The position numbers and the translations under genes are program-made. From Algoriphagus alkaliphilus (GTDB lineage Bacteria > Bacteroidota > Bacteroidia > Cytophagales > Cyclobacteriaceae), in the NCBI RefSeq assembly GCF_900103735.1, contig NZ_FMXE01000002.1, forward strand, positions 131,373 to 195,372: a stretch of 64,000 bases of DNA, in the 5' to 3' direction. Shown piece after piece: positions 36,128 to 44,658 of this stretch. The notes under the pieces are model-generated. The model did not search any database, had not been told where the DNA came from, and saw only the letters and a list, made by a program, of their open reading frames with translations. Each line of letters opens with the position of its first letter. Position 1 is the stretch's first letter.

Positions 36128-36199
36128 GCTGAAGAAATTTGTCCAATATCCAAAGCCTTAACTATGGAAATTAGCGTAGCGTATATGCTTAATTCCTGA
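36128..36199 (+). pseudogene. Duplicated C-terminal fragment of osmC
   Basis: In the plus strand these 72 bases read AEEICPISKALTMEISVAYM, then LNS and a TGA. They match the osmC end (AEENCPISKALNMEISVEYT, LNA) at 18 of 23 residues. No start or upstream osmC sequence precedes it; the nested hairpin lies just before it. It is the remnant of a second copy or of an insertion that split one. Confidence 0.8.
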
Positions 36200-36269
36200 A
36201 AATTTGCGTTTCGCGGAGACCTGGCTGTCGGTTGTCAGACACAATCTGCTTCCAAAAAATATGATTAAA

Positions 36270-36310
36270 AGAAGCCATGCTAGTAAATTAGCTTGGCTTC
36301 TTTCTTTGAG
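36270..36310. terminator. Bidirectional terminator
   Basis: A 13-bp stem with one mismatch (AGAAGCC.. with ..GGCTTCT, 36270-36301) has TTTCTTT on one side and TTTTAAT on the other strand. It lies between osmC and the convergent small exported protein. Confidence 0.7.
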
Positions 36311-36320
36311 CATGTTACAG

Positions 36321-36707
36321 TTAAAATTTAATCCTTATCGAAACTACTGGAACTCCGGCCATTTGTCTGCTTGAAAACCGCTGTATCTCCATGGGTTTGT
36401 AGTCCAGATTTGCAGAGAGTTCTCTCGCTTTTTTGAAACTATTTCCAGAGGAGGATAAAATTGCGATTCCACCACCCATTAAAAGCGCACCCCCCACGAT
36501 TACCATTGGAAGACTATTTAACTTGACATCTCCCTGAGCAGCATTGGCTAAAACCAATACTGATCCGGCTACTAAAACAGAACCGATTATCAACTCGGTA
36601 TTTCCTTCCTTTTTGTAATCCTTAGAAGACTTTTGGGAAGTGGTTTTCTGGCCAAGACAAACATTCATCGTTGCTAAGACCATCAAAATAAAAAGTTTGG
36701 TTTTCAT
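36321..36707 (-). CDS. Small exported protein of unknown function
   Basis: This 128-residue protein has a signal peptide (MKTKLFILMVLATMNVCLGQ). A charged linker follows, then two hydrophobic segments (ELIIGSVLVAGSVLVLANAAQ and LPMVIVGGALLMGGGIAIL) that could form a membrane hairpin. I recognise no family. It has an inverted repeat upstream and the shared terminator downstream. Confidence 0.6.
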   Translation of the reverse strand: MKTKLFILMVLATMNVCLGQKTTSQKSSKDYKKEGNTELIIGSVLVAGSVLVLANAAQGDVKLNSLPMVIVGGALLMGGGIAILSSSGNSFKKARELSANLDYKPMEIQRFSSRQMAGVPVVSIRIKF

Positions 36708-36720
36708 AAAAGTTAAAGTT

Positions 36721-36746
36721 TGATTGATCTAATTTATTATCAATCA
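36721..36746. promoter_or_regulatory. Inverted repeat upstream of the small exported protein
   Basis: TGATTGAT (36721-36728) and ATCAATCA (36739-36746), perfect over 8 bp with a 10-base spacer, lie 14 bases before the minus-strand ATG at 36707. This is an operator-like position; no binding protein can be named. Confidence 0.4.
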
Positions 36747-36760
36747 GACTATTGACTATC

Positions 36761-36810
36761 CGGAAATTGCGAATTTCAGAATTAATAATTGCAGAAATCG
36801 CAATTATCCG
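36761..36810. repeat. Imperfect inverted repeat at the 3' end of rlmF
   Basis: CGGAAATTGCGAATTTC (36761-36777) pairs with GAAATCGCAATTATCCG (36794-36810) with two single-base bulges. It overlaps the rlmF stop. It may act as a terminator stem without a T run, or be a relative of the GCGACTTC palindrome at 6982. Confidence 0.4.
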
Positions 36811-37757
36811 ACCCGATGGCCTTCAGACCTATTTTCCCGCTGCTTTTCAGTCAAAAAAGTCCAGGCCACAAAGCGACTCTCTTTGTTTCCCTGAGCCATT
36901 TGGATGGTTTTTTGGGAAAAAACACTGGCCTTTTCGAGTTGATAGTGGATGGATTTTAGGTTTTCGGATTTCGACACCAAAGTCGTAAACCAACAAACTT
37001 GATTTTTGAATTTCAGGCTTTCCTCAATCATTTTTCGGATAAACTCCAATTCTCCCCCGTCTGTCCACAATTCATTGGCTTGTCCTCCAAAGTTCAATAC
37101 TGGTTTTGAAGTCAACTTTCCGGTTAGATTTTGGACTTTTCGCCGACTGACTTCTTGGGCAGCTTGGGCAGATTCGTGAAATGGAGGATTGCAAACTGTC
37201 AGGTCAAAGAAATCTTCGACCAGGATGATGTTGGAGAAAATTTTGGATGAGTCGGGCTGAAAGCGGAGTTCTATTTTTTCGTGTAATTTTTGATTGTGTG
37301 CAAGGATTTTTTGAGCTGAATCGATGGCTACTGGATTCAACTCCGATCCTACAAAACTCCAATCATAAATCGAATTCCCCAAAATAGGATAGATCAAATT
37401 TGCCCCGGTTCCTATATCCAAAACCTTGATTTTTGAGCCTTTTGGGATTTTGCCATCCTTGCTTTCTCCAAGCACGTCAGCCAAATAGTGAATGTAATCC
37501 GCCCGGCCTGGAATTGGCGGACAAAGAAATCCATCAGGAATATCCCAAAACTCGATTTGGTAAAAACACTTTAAAAGTGCTTGATTGAGGGATTTGACAG
37601 CTTTAGGATTGGCAAAATCCAAAGTCAGATTTCCATGCTCGTTTTTGAAAATATGTGCTTTCAGCTCCGGCAAAGAATCTGAAAGCAACTCCAAATCGTA
37701 GCGACCTTGATGGAGATTTCGGGGGTGAAGGCTTGGCTGAGGAGTTTGCTTCTTCAT
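36804..37757 (-). CDS. rlmF: 23S rRNA (adenine-1618-N6)-methyltransferase RlmF
   Basis: This 317-residue protein matches RlmF along its length. The N-terminus HPRNLHQGRYDLELL, the block FWDIPDGFLCPPIPGRADYIHYLADVL, SAM motif VLDIGTGANLIYPILG and the catalytic NPPFH near 189 are all present. It modifies A1618 of 23S rRNA in the cytosol. It ends 24 bases from the SIMPL gene start, same strand, possibly one transcript. Confidence 0.93.
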   Translation of the reverse strand: MKKQTPQPSLHPRNLHQGRYDLELLSDSLPELKAHIFKNEHGNLTLDFANPKAVKSLNQALLKCFYQIEFWDIPDGFLCPPIPGRADYIHYLADVLGESKDGKIPKGSKIKVLDIGTGANLIYPILGNSIYDWSFVGSELNPVAIDSAQKILAHNQKLHEKIELRFQPDSSKIFSNIILVEDFFDLTVCNPPFHESAQAAQEVSRRKVQNLTGKLTSKPVLNFGGQANELWTDGGELEFIRKMIEESLKFKNQVCWFTTLVSKSENLKSIHYQLEKASVFSQKTIQMAQGNKESRFVAWTFLTEKQRENRSEGHRVG

Positions 37758-37781
37758 GTAGACAAAACTACCCTTTTCACC

Positions 37782-38513
37782 TTAATCCACCTCAAAACTC
37801 AGCTTCATCGTGATGGAAGCCGTTTTGTTTTTTGCCGAGGTATTGAATGTGCCTCCCCAGGAGTAGTCTTCACCTGAGTTTTGGCCGGTGATCTGGAAAA
37901 TCCCCATGTTGGCAGTGACGAGATCTCCCAGGCTGGAATTTGAGTTTTCAGCGATTCGCTCGGCCCGGATTCTACCGTCCTCTGTCGCCTTGGCGATCAT
38001 TTCCAGTTTCAGAGATTCAAGTTGGGTATAGTAATACCGGGGTGGCTGAGAATAGAATGTGATCCCCTGATTGAGCAATTCGGTGATTTCACGGCTGATT
38101 TTCTCCACTTTTTCCACCTCCTTGGATTCGATGACCAAGGACTGGTTTAACTGATATCCCTGAAAAGTCTGTCCGGCGTAGTTTCCGTTTGCCGTATAAT
38201 TTTGTTGGTAAATGGGATTGGTACTGACTGCATTGAACACCAATTGCTCGGAGGGAATACCCTTTGATTTGAGGTAATTGGTAACGGCCATTCGATCACT
38301 TTCCAAGCTTGCATAGGCAGCTTTTAGATCCTTGCTTTCCCGTGAGAAATTTCCCTCCCAGACCACCAGATCCGAAGTAAAATTCTGCTCCCCCAAGCCC
38401 GTCACATGGATCATTCCCTGAGGACGGTTTCGGTTGATGACCGCATTGGCAAATACAAAAGCGGCGATGATGATTGCAATTGCAAAAATCAGTGAAGAGA
38501 GGTTTTTTCGCAT
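37782..38513 (-). CDS. SIMPL (DUF541) domain protein
   Basis: This 243-residue protein has an N-terminal membrane anchor or signal (NLSSLIFAIAIIIAAFVFANAV). A SIMPL domain follows (IHVTGLGEQNFTSDLVVWEGNF, ESDRMAVTNYLKSKGIPSEQL, KATEDGRIRAERIAENS). SIMPL proteins form oligomeric rings or sheets in the periplasm; their role is unclear. It is preceded by a terminator that separates it from the HTH fragment and peptidase. Confidence 0.85.
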   Translation of the reverse strand: MRKNLSSLIFAIAIIIAAFVFANAVINRNRPQGMIHVTGLGEQNFTSDLVVWEGNFSRESKDLKAAYASLESDRMAVTNYLKSKGIPSEQLVFNAVSTNPIYQQNYTANGNYAGQTFQGYQLNQSLVIESKEVEKVEKISREITELLNQGITFYSQPPRYYYTQLESLKLEMIAKATEDGRIRAERIAENSNSSLGDLVTANMGIFQITGQNSGEDYSWGGTFNTSAKNKTASITMKLSFEVD

Positions 38514-38571
38514 GGCGATTTAGAAAAGTGATTGATGAATTTACCAGATATTCCTTCAAATTCATAGGCAA

Positions 38572-38596
38572 AAAACCCGCCGAGTTTGCGGGTTTT
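38572..38596 (-). terminator. Terminator after the HTH fragment
   Basis: A perfect 9-bp stem AAAACCCGC/GCGGGTTTT with a 7-base loop (38572-38596). It lies 5 bases past the stop of the HTH fragment on the minus strand. Confidence 0.65.
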
Positions 38597-38600
38597 AACT

Positions 38601-38762
38601 TTAATTAAAAATTAGTTTTAATTCTGATAACTCCCTTCCAATTCGATTGATGCCGGCAAGGATCCGCTGTGATTGGTTTATCGAAGGCTTTTTTTTTCCA
38701 CTCAAATACTGAGAAAGCAAAGAGGGATTCATTCCGATTTTTTCAGCTAGAACTTTTTTCAA
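38601..38762 (-). CDS. Small HTH protein, likely the C-terminal part of a HicB-like antitoxin
   Basis: A 53-residue minus-strand frame reads KKVLAEKIGMNPSLLSQYLS, then GKKKPSINQSQRILAGINRI, then GRELSELKLIFN. This is a helix-turn-helix like the C-terminal DNA-binding module of Bacteroidota HicB-type antitoxins. There is no ATG; the only reasonable start is the TTG at 38762, which overlaps the M14 peptidase stop as TTGA. It is either a truncated antitoxin or a real coupled mini-regulator. No HicA-like toxin is adjacent. Confidence 0.5.
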   Translation of the reverse strand: MKKVLAEKIGMNPSLLSQYLSGKKKPSINQSQRILAGINRIGRELSELKLIFN

Positions 38763-40231
38763 AATACCCGATTTCGAAACTCCTGTTTTTTAGGATTTTC
38801 AAGGTTAATTAAATACCCGTTGACGACACCATATTTTAGCACTCCGTCTTTGGCCAAAAAGAAATTGGGAACGGAACCGGTGGTCCAGCCGCCTGTGAAT
38901 TTTTCTGTGGTCTTCAGCACCAGTATTGGAAGTCCATGTACTTGTCTAGCCTCTCCGTTTTTTACTTTCACTGCTAGGAATCCCTGACGAAGCAAATCCA
39001 TCGCTTCAGCTTCGGAAATTTTGTCGACACTTTCGAAAGCTGTCGGGTAAACTTTCCCCTCAGTATAGTGAAGTCCTGTGGCATCCAAGGTCTCAAAACC
39101 ATAGAAAATCTGCATATCTCCCAAGTCCTCCACTGATCCAGTCATAAAATATCCGGTGGCATTTTCAGACTCTCTTCTTCGGATGGCCAGATCGAGGGGA
39201 TACAGTTTGTCCCTCACTTTGACTTGCATTTCATTGATGATCAGGTCCATGAGTTGAAATCCATTATCAGGAATCGCGAAATACTGGGCAGTGGTGTATT
39301 GCTCATAGCCTTTGGTGGCGATTTGATGCAGTGCATTGAGGATTATTATAAAGTTCAGCTTGCGGATGTATTGCTTCTCCGGATCACCAGGATATCCTCC
39401 AGATTCGATCAAAATCGTACTGGTACCCCACTTTTGGATATTGTCTCCAAAGGCACGTGGTTCGAAAGCGTCATCATACTTTCCAACCTGCCCGGGAATC
39501 AGTTTTTGCAGAATGTCATTCATCCCCGCGATGGTCTTCATTGCATTTCCGCGGACATCATTGATTTCGGTCTCATAATTATAGGCTGGGGCCAAAAGGG
39601 AAATTGTTGCTTGCTTTGGCGTATTGACCACATTATAATAGATCTGCTGATCATGGAGATTGAACCCAAACTCAGGTTCGAAGTCATCTCTGGCTTTTTT
39701 GAGAATCACTGCCTCCGGTGAAATTTGCGAAATCGCATCGCGATTTAAGTCAATGTCCAAGCCATTTCTCCGCTTGAATGCATCCGCTCCGTCAGGATTA
39801 AGTATGGGGATGAACTTTAGAGTGAGGCTGGATTTTAGGGTTTTTCTCAATTCCTCATGCTCATCGCCTGAAGCTTCCAAGAAATTGAACAGGTCAAAAA
39901 GGGCCATTGTTGCCGTACTTTCATTGCCGTGCATCTGAGACCAAAGCATCACCTTGGTTTGGCCTTTGCCCCAAATCATGCCGGAGATGCTTTTGCCTTC
40001 TACGGATTCGCCTAATTTTTCGATCTGAAAAGCTGCCGAATGCTTTTGGATCAAAGGCTGAAGATCGGCATGCTTAAATCGACGGTGTGTGATCGCAGGT
40101 TCTTTGTAGCTTTCAAAAGCAGCTTCCAAGCGGTCAGAGGAAATTTTTTCGTAAGCTATCTGAGCTTGAATTTTACAGCTCGTGGCAAAAAGCAGAAAAC
40201 AAAGGAGGTACAATTGTATCGAATTCTTCAT
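38759..40231 (-). CDS. M14-family zinc carboxypeptidase, exported
   Basis: I start at the ATG at 40231 (490 residues) because it begins a lipoprotein-like signal (MKNSIQLYLLCFLLFATSC). Zinc ligands are H101-x-x-E104 in SQMHGNES and His193 in NLHDQQ. Substrate-side residues NPDGAD (from 145) and DLNRD are present, and the catalytic Glu is probably in LIESGGYPG. The C-terminal ~130 residues form an extra beta-rich domain. It trims C-terminal residues from peptides or muropeptides in the periplasm. It is divergent from the dipeptide epimerase, suggesting a shared peptide-salvage role. Confidence 0.88.
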   Translation of the reverse strand: MKNSIQLYLLCFLLFATSCKIQAQIAYEKISSDRLEAAFESYKEPAITHRRFKHADLQPLIQKHSAAFQIEKLGESVEGKSISGMIWGKGQTKVMLWSQMHGNESTATMALFDLFNFLEASGDEHEELRKTLKSSLTLKFIPILNPDGADAFKRRNGLDIDLNRDAISQISPEAVILKKARDDFEPEFGFNLHDQQIYYNVVNTPKQATISLLAPAYNYETEINDVRGNAMKTIAGMNDILQKLIPGQVGKYDDAFEPRAFGDNIQKWGTSTILIESGGYPGDPEKQYIRKLNFIIILNALHQIATKGYEQYTTAQYFAIPDNGFQLMDLIINEMQVKVRDKLYPLDLAIRRRESENATGYFMTGSVEDLGDMQIFYGFETLDATGLHYTEGKVYPTAFESVDKISEAEAMDLLRQGFLAVKVKNGEARQVHGLPILVLKTTEKFTGGWTTGSVPNFFLAKDGVLKYGVVNGYLINLENPKKQEFRNRVF

Positions 40232-40290
40232 AGAATTGGCTTTTGAATCACTGAATCTAAAACTAGCTAATCGAGTCAAATAAATTCATC

Positions 40291-40298
40291 TATTTTTG
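40291..40298 (+). promoter_or_regulatory. Candidate -7 box (TATTTTTG) for the epimerase gene
   Basis: An exact TAnnTTTG, 22 bases before the epimerase ATG at 40321, in the 89-base gap between divergent genes. Confidence 0.45.
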
Positions 40299-40320
40299 TC
40301 CAAGCTCATAAAATCCTCCC

Positions 40321-41331
40321 ATGAACCTCAGCTACCAAGTCATTGACCTTCCTCTAAAACACACCTTTACAATTGCCCACCAAAGCCGGGATATTCAGGA
40401 TACTTTGATCGTAAAGCTGGAAGAAAACGGTATTTTCGGCTTGGGTGAATCCACTACCAATTCATTCTACGGAATGACCATTGAGAATATGGTTCCGCTT
40501 TTGGAGGCTTTTCGGCATGTAATTGAAGGCGGGGACTGGGAAACACCTGAGCAACTTTGGGAATTAGGCCGGGAAGTATTCAATGAAAACCCATTTGCAC
40601 AATGTGCACTCGATATGGCGGCTTGGGATCTTTTCACCAAAAAGAAGGATCAAAAACTCTACGAATACCTAGGCTTAAATCCTGCTAAGATTCCCACTAC
40701 CAACTTCACCATTGGAATTGATACGGTCGAAAAGATGGTATCCAAAATGAAAGAAGTGGATTGGCCGATCTACAAGATCAAGCTGGGGACTGAAAATGAT
40801 CTGGAAATCGTCAGAGCATTGAGAAAGCATACTGATGCAATTTTCCGCATCGATGCCAACTGTGCTTGGACGGCTGAGCAAGCAATTCGAAATGCTGAAG
40901 AATTGGCCAAGCTCGGGGTGGAATTTATGGAGCAACCGTTGGGAAAAGACGACTTGGAAGGAATGAAAGAGGTGTTCAAGTATTCCAAACTTCCAGTGAT
41001 AGCGGACGAAAGCTGTATTGTAGAATCAGACGTCAAAATATGTCACGGCTTATTCCATGCCATCAATGTCAAACTCGTCAAAGCCGGAGGCATAACTCCG
41101 GGACTACGAATGATCCATGAAGCCAAATCACTGGGTATGAAAACGATGGTAGGCTGCATGACAGAATCCTCAGTAGGAATCACCGCCATTGCCCATATTG
41201 CCCCGCTTTTGGACTATGTAGATATGGATGGAGCGATGCTATTGGCCAACGATCCGGCAACGGGAGTGACCATAACTCCTGATAAAGTGACTTTCCCGGA
41301 CGGCCCTGGAATCGGGGCGAAGTTGGTTTGA
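40321..41331 (+). CDS. Dipeptide epimerase (L-Ala-D/L-Glu type, enolase superfamily)
   Basis: This 336-residue protein has an enolase-type capping domain and barrel. The base motif KIKLG (near 151), metal ligands in RIDANCAWT, EQPL and ADESC, and the second catalytic Lys in NVKLVKAGG are all present. The family epimerises dipeptides, typically L-Ala-D-Glu from murein. With the divergent M14 peptidase and the exported dipeptidase elsewhere in the window it fits peptide or muropeptide recycling. It is cytosolic. Confidence 0.9.
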   Translation: MNLSYQVIDLPLKHTFTIAHQSRDIQDTLIVKLEENGIFGLGESTTNSFYGMTIENMVPLLEAFRHVIEGGDWETPEQLWELGREVFNENPFAQCALDMAAWDLFTKKKDQKLYEYLGLNPAKIPTTNFTIGIDTVEKMVSKMKEVDWPIYKIKLGTENDLEIVRALRKHTDAIFRIDANCAWTAEQAIRNAEELAKLGVEFMEQPLGKDDLEGMKEVFKYSKLPVIADESCIVESDVKICHGLFHAINVKLVKAGGITPGLRMIHEAKSLGMKTMVGCMTESSVGITAIAHIAPLLDYVDMDGAMLLANDPATGVTITPDKVTFPDGPGIGAKLV

Positions 41332-41461
41332 AGAAGTTGGGAGGTATGGGGGTTAGGGAGTATGGAAGTATGGAGGTCAGGAAGTTGAGGTTTGAATTTT
41401 TCCTATTATTACATCATACTCCAAGATTGATTTTCGTTAACTTTAGAATAAAAAAGAAACC

Positions 41462-41701
41462 ATGGACGTTGTCTCGCTTAAATTAGATTTGATAAAATGG
41501 CTATCTCATCTACAGGATGAAGCTATTTTAAAAAAAATCCATTCAATCAAAAAAGCCAATGACCAAGAGATTGGGCTGACATCTGAGCAATTAGAGGAAC
41601 TAGACCGGAGGCTCGATAAATATGAGCGTGGAGAGATGAATTTTTCGACTTGGGAGAACGTAAAAGCCCGTGTAAAATCCAGAGCCAAAAATGAAAACTG
41701 A
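41462..41701 (+). CDS. Addiction-module antitoxin (RelB-like)
   Basis: This is a 79-residue protein, IKWLSHLQDEAILKKIHSIK followed by EIGLTSEQLEELDRRLDKYERGEMNFSTWENVKAR. The EQxxELDRRLxxYxxG region and the W near the end are typical of addiction-module antitoxins paired with RelE/ParE toxins. Its stop lies 11 bases inside the toxin gene, so they are co-translated. The ~130 bases upstream are G-rich low-complexity sequence with no gene. Confidence 0.8.
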   Translation: MDVVSLKLDLIKWLSHLQDEAILKKIHSIKKANDQEIGLTSEQLEELDRRLDKYERGEMNFSTWENVKARVKSRAKNEN

Positions 41702-41990
41702 GGTTCAACTATCAGAAGAGGCGGAAGAGGATTTGTTTGAATCTTATGTTTGGTATGAACGAAAAAGGTCTAGCCTAGGAGATGAGTTTCTATCTCAAAT
41801 CCAAATATCATTGGACACTATAACAAATAGTCCAGAATCCTATCCTATTAGATATCGAAAAATGGTTAGGGCTTTTGTAGTTGATCGGTTTCCTTTTTTA
41901 ATTCTGTTCATCATAAAAGAAAGCCTTGTTGAAGTAATTTCCATTTTTCATACAAGTAGGGATCCTAAAATCTGGAAAAATCGAGTTTGA
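41691..41990 (+). CDS. RelE/ParE-family toxin
   Basis: This 99-residue protein has the ParE pattern: VQLSEEAEEDLFESYVWYERKRSSLGDEFLSQI, then SPESYPIRYRKMVRAFVVDRFPFLILF and the C-terminal VISIFHTSRDPKIWKNR. It appears complete, unlike the broken module at 13.2 kb. It likely inhibits DNA gyrase or translation; which one cannot be read from sequence. Confidence 0.85.
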   Translation: MKTEVQLSEEAEEDLFESYVWYERKRSSLGDEFLSQIQISLDTITNSPESYPIRYRKMVRAFVVDRFPFLILFIIKESLVEVISIFHTSRDPKIWKNRV

Positions 41991-42075
41991 TTTTTTCCAC
42001 ATAAAAAACCCCGCAGCATCTCTACCCCGGGATTTCAAAATCTTGATACTTATGTCTAGCTACTAGCTACTCCAA

Positions 42076-42771
42076 TTATCCTTCCCCCACAATCATCTTA
42101 AATCCTTCTCCGTGAATGGTAATGATCTGGACTTTTGGATCGTCTTTGAGGATTTTGCGGATTTTGCTCAGGTACACATCCATTGAGCGGGCATTGAAGT
42201 AGCTGTCGTCCCCCCAGATTTGCTTGAGTGCGTGACTTCTGTTGACCAACTTATTGATCTCTGAAGCAAGGAGTCGGATCAACTCGTTTTCCTTAGAAGT
42301 CAGCTTGTGCCTTCCCTCTGGACCATCGATAAACTGCTCATCGTAATGCAGGACAAAATCACCAAACGTATAGGTTTTCAACGCTGAGATTTCGGTTGAC
42401 TTTTGAGTTCTGCGAAGGATAGCTGTTATCCTCAAGAGCAATTCTTCCATGGAGAATGGCTTCGTAAGGTAATCGTCCGCTCCGATTTTCAGGCCTTCGA
42501 TGATGTCATCTTTTTGATTTTTGGCAGTCAGAAAGAGTATTGGAAGATTTTCCTGCACTTTCTTGATTTCCTTGGCCAGCGTAAATCCGTCCTTCTTTGG
42601 CATCATAATATCCAACAGACAAAGATCGTATTTGTCTTTCTTGAATTTATTCCAGCCTTCCTCCCCATCTCTGCAAAGTGTGGGCTCATAGCCTTTCATT
42701 TCCAGATACTCCTTTAAGATATCTCCCAAGTTTGGATCATCTTCTACGACTAATAGTTTGGCCTTGCTCAT
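42076..42771 (-). CDS. OmpR-family response regulator (RprY-like)
   Basis: This 231-residue protein has a receiver domain with acidic pocket EDD (10-12), phosphoacceptor Asp54 in LCLLDIMMPKKDG and the Lys of TKPFS. A winged-helix DNA-binding domain follows (SKENELIRLLASEINKLVNRSHALKQIWGDDSYFNARSMDVYLSKIRKIL). It closely resembles Bacteroides RprY. It overlaps the kinase gene by 4 bases and is transcribed after it. Confidence 0.93.
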   Translation of the reverse strand: MSKAKLLVVEDDPNLGDILKEYLEMKGYEPTLCRDGEEGWNKFKKDKYDLCLLDIMMPKKDGFTLAKEIKKVQENLPILFLTAKNQKDDIIEGLKIGADDYLTKPFSMEELLLRITAILRRTQKSTEISALKTYTFGDFVLHYDEQFIDGPEGRHKLTSKENELIRLLASEINKLVNRSHALKQIWGDDSYFNARSMDVYLSKIRKILKDDPKVQIITIHGEGFKMIVGEG

Positions 42772-44483
42772 TGTTTTTTGGGTAGGTTAATGGTGAAGAT
42801 ACTTCCTTTTCCGGTTTCTGATTGCACTTGAATTTCGCCTTTATGGGCTTCCAGCATAGTTTTGACATAAGAAAGCCCGAGTCCGAAGCCTTTTACGTCG
42901 TGTACGTTACCGGTTGGTACCCGATAGAATTTATCAAAAATCTTTTTCTGGGCATCTTTACTCATCCCGATCCCTTTATCCTCGATGCAAATAAAAACCC
43001 GATCTGCTTCCTCCCAAGCTTCCACCCGTATCACCGGGTTTTCTTTGGAATATTTGTTGGCGTTGTCCAGTAAGTTATTGATCAGGTGGGTAAGGTGAAA
43101 GGCATCTCCTTCAATTTCGGGATCTCTGAGTTTGTTGACAAAGTTTATTTTCCCGCCGCGTTTCTCCACCTGAAGACTGATCTGATCAACATTGCTCTCC
43201 AGCAAATCAGCCAAATTGATTGTTTCGATTTTGAGTTGGAAATCCTTTTTTTCCAGCGCGGCTGCTTGCAGCACTTTTTCAACCTGGGTTACCAAGCGCT
43301 TATTTTCGTCTTTGATTATTCCAAGGTATCGGGTTCGGAATTTATCATGATTGGACAGCTCAGGGTCCTGAAGAGCTTCCACGGCAAGGCTCACCGTAGC
43401 CAGTGGCGTCTTAAATTCGTGGGTCATGTTATTGATAAAATCATTTTTGATTTTGGAAAGCTCCTTCTGCCGGATGATGACTTTGATCGCATAAATGAAA
43501 CAAAAAATGATCACGAAGATGAAAACGACGGAGCTGAAAATCGGAAGCCAGACTTGCCGGATCACGTGATTATTTTTCTCAGGGAAAAAGATGAACAGAA
43601 AGTTATCCTTGCCTAGAATATCATTAGGGAAAAGCTTGGCTTGGACTCCATGATTTTTTAATCTCAAGGGGTCAGCTACTTGGCCAATGGGCACCATTTC
43701 GGCCTTATCATTAAGCAAGGCCAACTCAAAATCCTCGGAAATTCCTTTTTCTACCAAGCGCTGCTTGAGCATTAGCCTGACTTTTCCAGTATCTAAGCGG
43801 TCTAAAATAGCGCGCTGCCCCTCTGCCCACTCAGCTATAGCCTGATTAATTAAGTCAATTTTGATATTCGTCTTTACGATCTTGTCGATCGCATCATCAG
43901 AAAGAATGATCTCTGTTTCAAAGGAAGATATGATTGGCTTATTTTGCCTTCTCTGTCGAAGGAAACCTTGACTTTTACTCAGGAAATCTAACTGCCGCTC
44001 TTTTTCCTGAAGCAAAATTTGCATTTCGTCAGGAGTGAACATCCTCGAGGCAATCTCAGGAGTCAAGTAGGTGAAGAAATTTTCCAATTCGGAAACTACA
44101 GAAATATCCACTCCACGAGAAAGCAACATACGACGAAACGTCTCACTCACCTGAGGCGCGGGTAAGGAAAGCATGGTGTCTACGACTGAGGGGCGGCTAT
44201 ATCGAGGGGAGGTTTGGATTTGAAGCTCAATAGGATCGATTTTTTTGAATATAGTCTCCTGAAGTGCTGAATCCTGAATAAGTTGGTTAAGCAGGACATC
44301 ACTTGTTTCACCTTTTTCCAACTCATTAATTGTATTGGAAAGGACCTGAAGCACATTTTGGTCGAATCGTTCCTGATTAATCCTTACAGCATTTCTGACC
44401 CAATAGTATTGAAAGCCCATCAAGCCAAAGCTTGCCAGCGACATCAAAACTACAATAAGGGTGATATTACCTTTGGACATCAC
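42768..44483 (-). CDS. Sensor histidine kinase (RprX-like)
   Basis: This 571-residue kinase has an N-terminal membrane segment (ITLIVVLMSLASFGLMGFQYYW), a ~300-residue periplasmic sensor and a second membrane segment (LPIFSSVVFIFVIIFCFIYAI). The cytosolic HisKA domain has His355 in NNMTHEFKTPLATV, and the HATPase domain has N and G boxes (LLDNANKYS, DKGIGM, GFGLGLSY). There is no HAMP domain between. It phosphorylates the overlapping response regulator. The signal sensed is unknown. Confidence 0.92.
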   Translation of the reverse strand: MMSKGNITLIVVLMSLASFGLMGFQYYWVRNAVRINQERFDQNVLQVLSNTINELEKGETSDVLLNQLIQDSALQETIFKKIDPIELQIQTSPRYSRPSVVDTMLSLPAPQVSETFRRMLLSRGVDISVVSELENFFTYLTPEIASRMFTPDEMQILLQEKERQLDFLSKSQGFLRQRRQNKPIISSFETEIILSDDAIDKIVKTNIKIDLINQAIAEWAEGQRAILDRLDTGKVRLMLKQRLVEKGISEDFELALLNDKAEMVPIGQVADPLRLKNHGVQAKLFPNDILGKDNFLFIFFPEKNNHVIRQVWLPIFSSVVFIFVIIFCFIYAIKVIIRQKELSKIKNDFINNMTHEFKTPLATVSLAVEALQDPELSNHDKFRTRYLGIIKDENKRLVTQVEKVLQAAALEKKDFQLKIETINLADLLESNVDQISLQVEKRGGKINFVNKLRDPEIEGDAFHLTHLINNLLDNANKYSKENPVIRVEAWEEADRVFICIEDKGIGMSKDAQKKIFDKFYRVPTGNVHDVKGFGLGLSYVKTMLEAHKGEIQVQSETGKGSIFTINLPKKQ

Positions 44484-44513
44484 ACAAATTTAAAGTGATT
44501 CGCAAGTGAGGCG

Positions 44514-44549
44514 CAGCTGTTAACATGTTTTAACTGAGCTGTTTTTTTT
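44514..44549 (+). terminator. Terminator-like hairpin 1 between kinase and lysA
   Basis: A 10-bp stem with a 2-base bulge (CAGCT GTTAA with TTAAC tg AGCTG) is followed by eight T on the plus strand. No plus-strand gene ends here; the kinase gene starts 30 bases away on the other strand. Confidence 0.55.
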
Positions 44550-44631
44550 CAAATTTCTTTATTTTGAACAATGGAAGTAATCTTGCCGTTCTCATTTCAT
44601 TAGTTTCTTAATTACATTAAATCCAAAAAAA

Positions 44632-44658
44632 GGGAAGGTATTAGCCTTCCTTTTTTTT
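44632..44658 (+). terminator. Terminator-like hairpin 2 upstream of lysA
   Basis: GGAAGG (44633-44638) and CCTTCC (44645-44650) are bordered by A7 on the left and T8 on the right, giving a very stable intrinsic terminator 45 bases before the lysA start. A 10-codon frame (44571-44603, MEVILPFSFH) precedes it and may be a chance ORF. It could end a short RNA or attenuate lysA. Confidence 0.6.

Noticed and set aside
41332..41400. G-rich short repeats (GGAGGTATGG, GGAAGTATGGAGG)
   Set aside because: They are irregular low-complexity sequence without conserved unit length; no function can be supported.
41995..42075. Possible terminator between the ParE toxin and the response regulator
   Set aside because: The best stem (AAACCCCG with CGGGATTT) has a mismatch, a long loop and no T run, so support is too weak.
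43086..43616. 176-residue plus-strand reading frame
   Set aside because: Antisense to the histidine kinase catalytic domain, which is fully supported.
44571..44603. Leader peptide of 10 codons before lysA hairpin
   Set aside because: It has no lysine codons, as a classic lysine attenuator would need, and is short enough to occur by chance; kept only as a possibility within the terminator entry.
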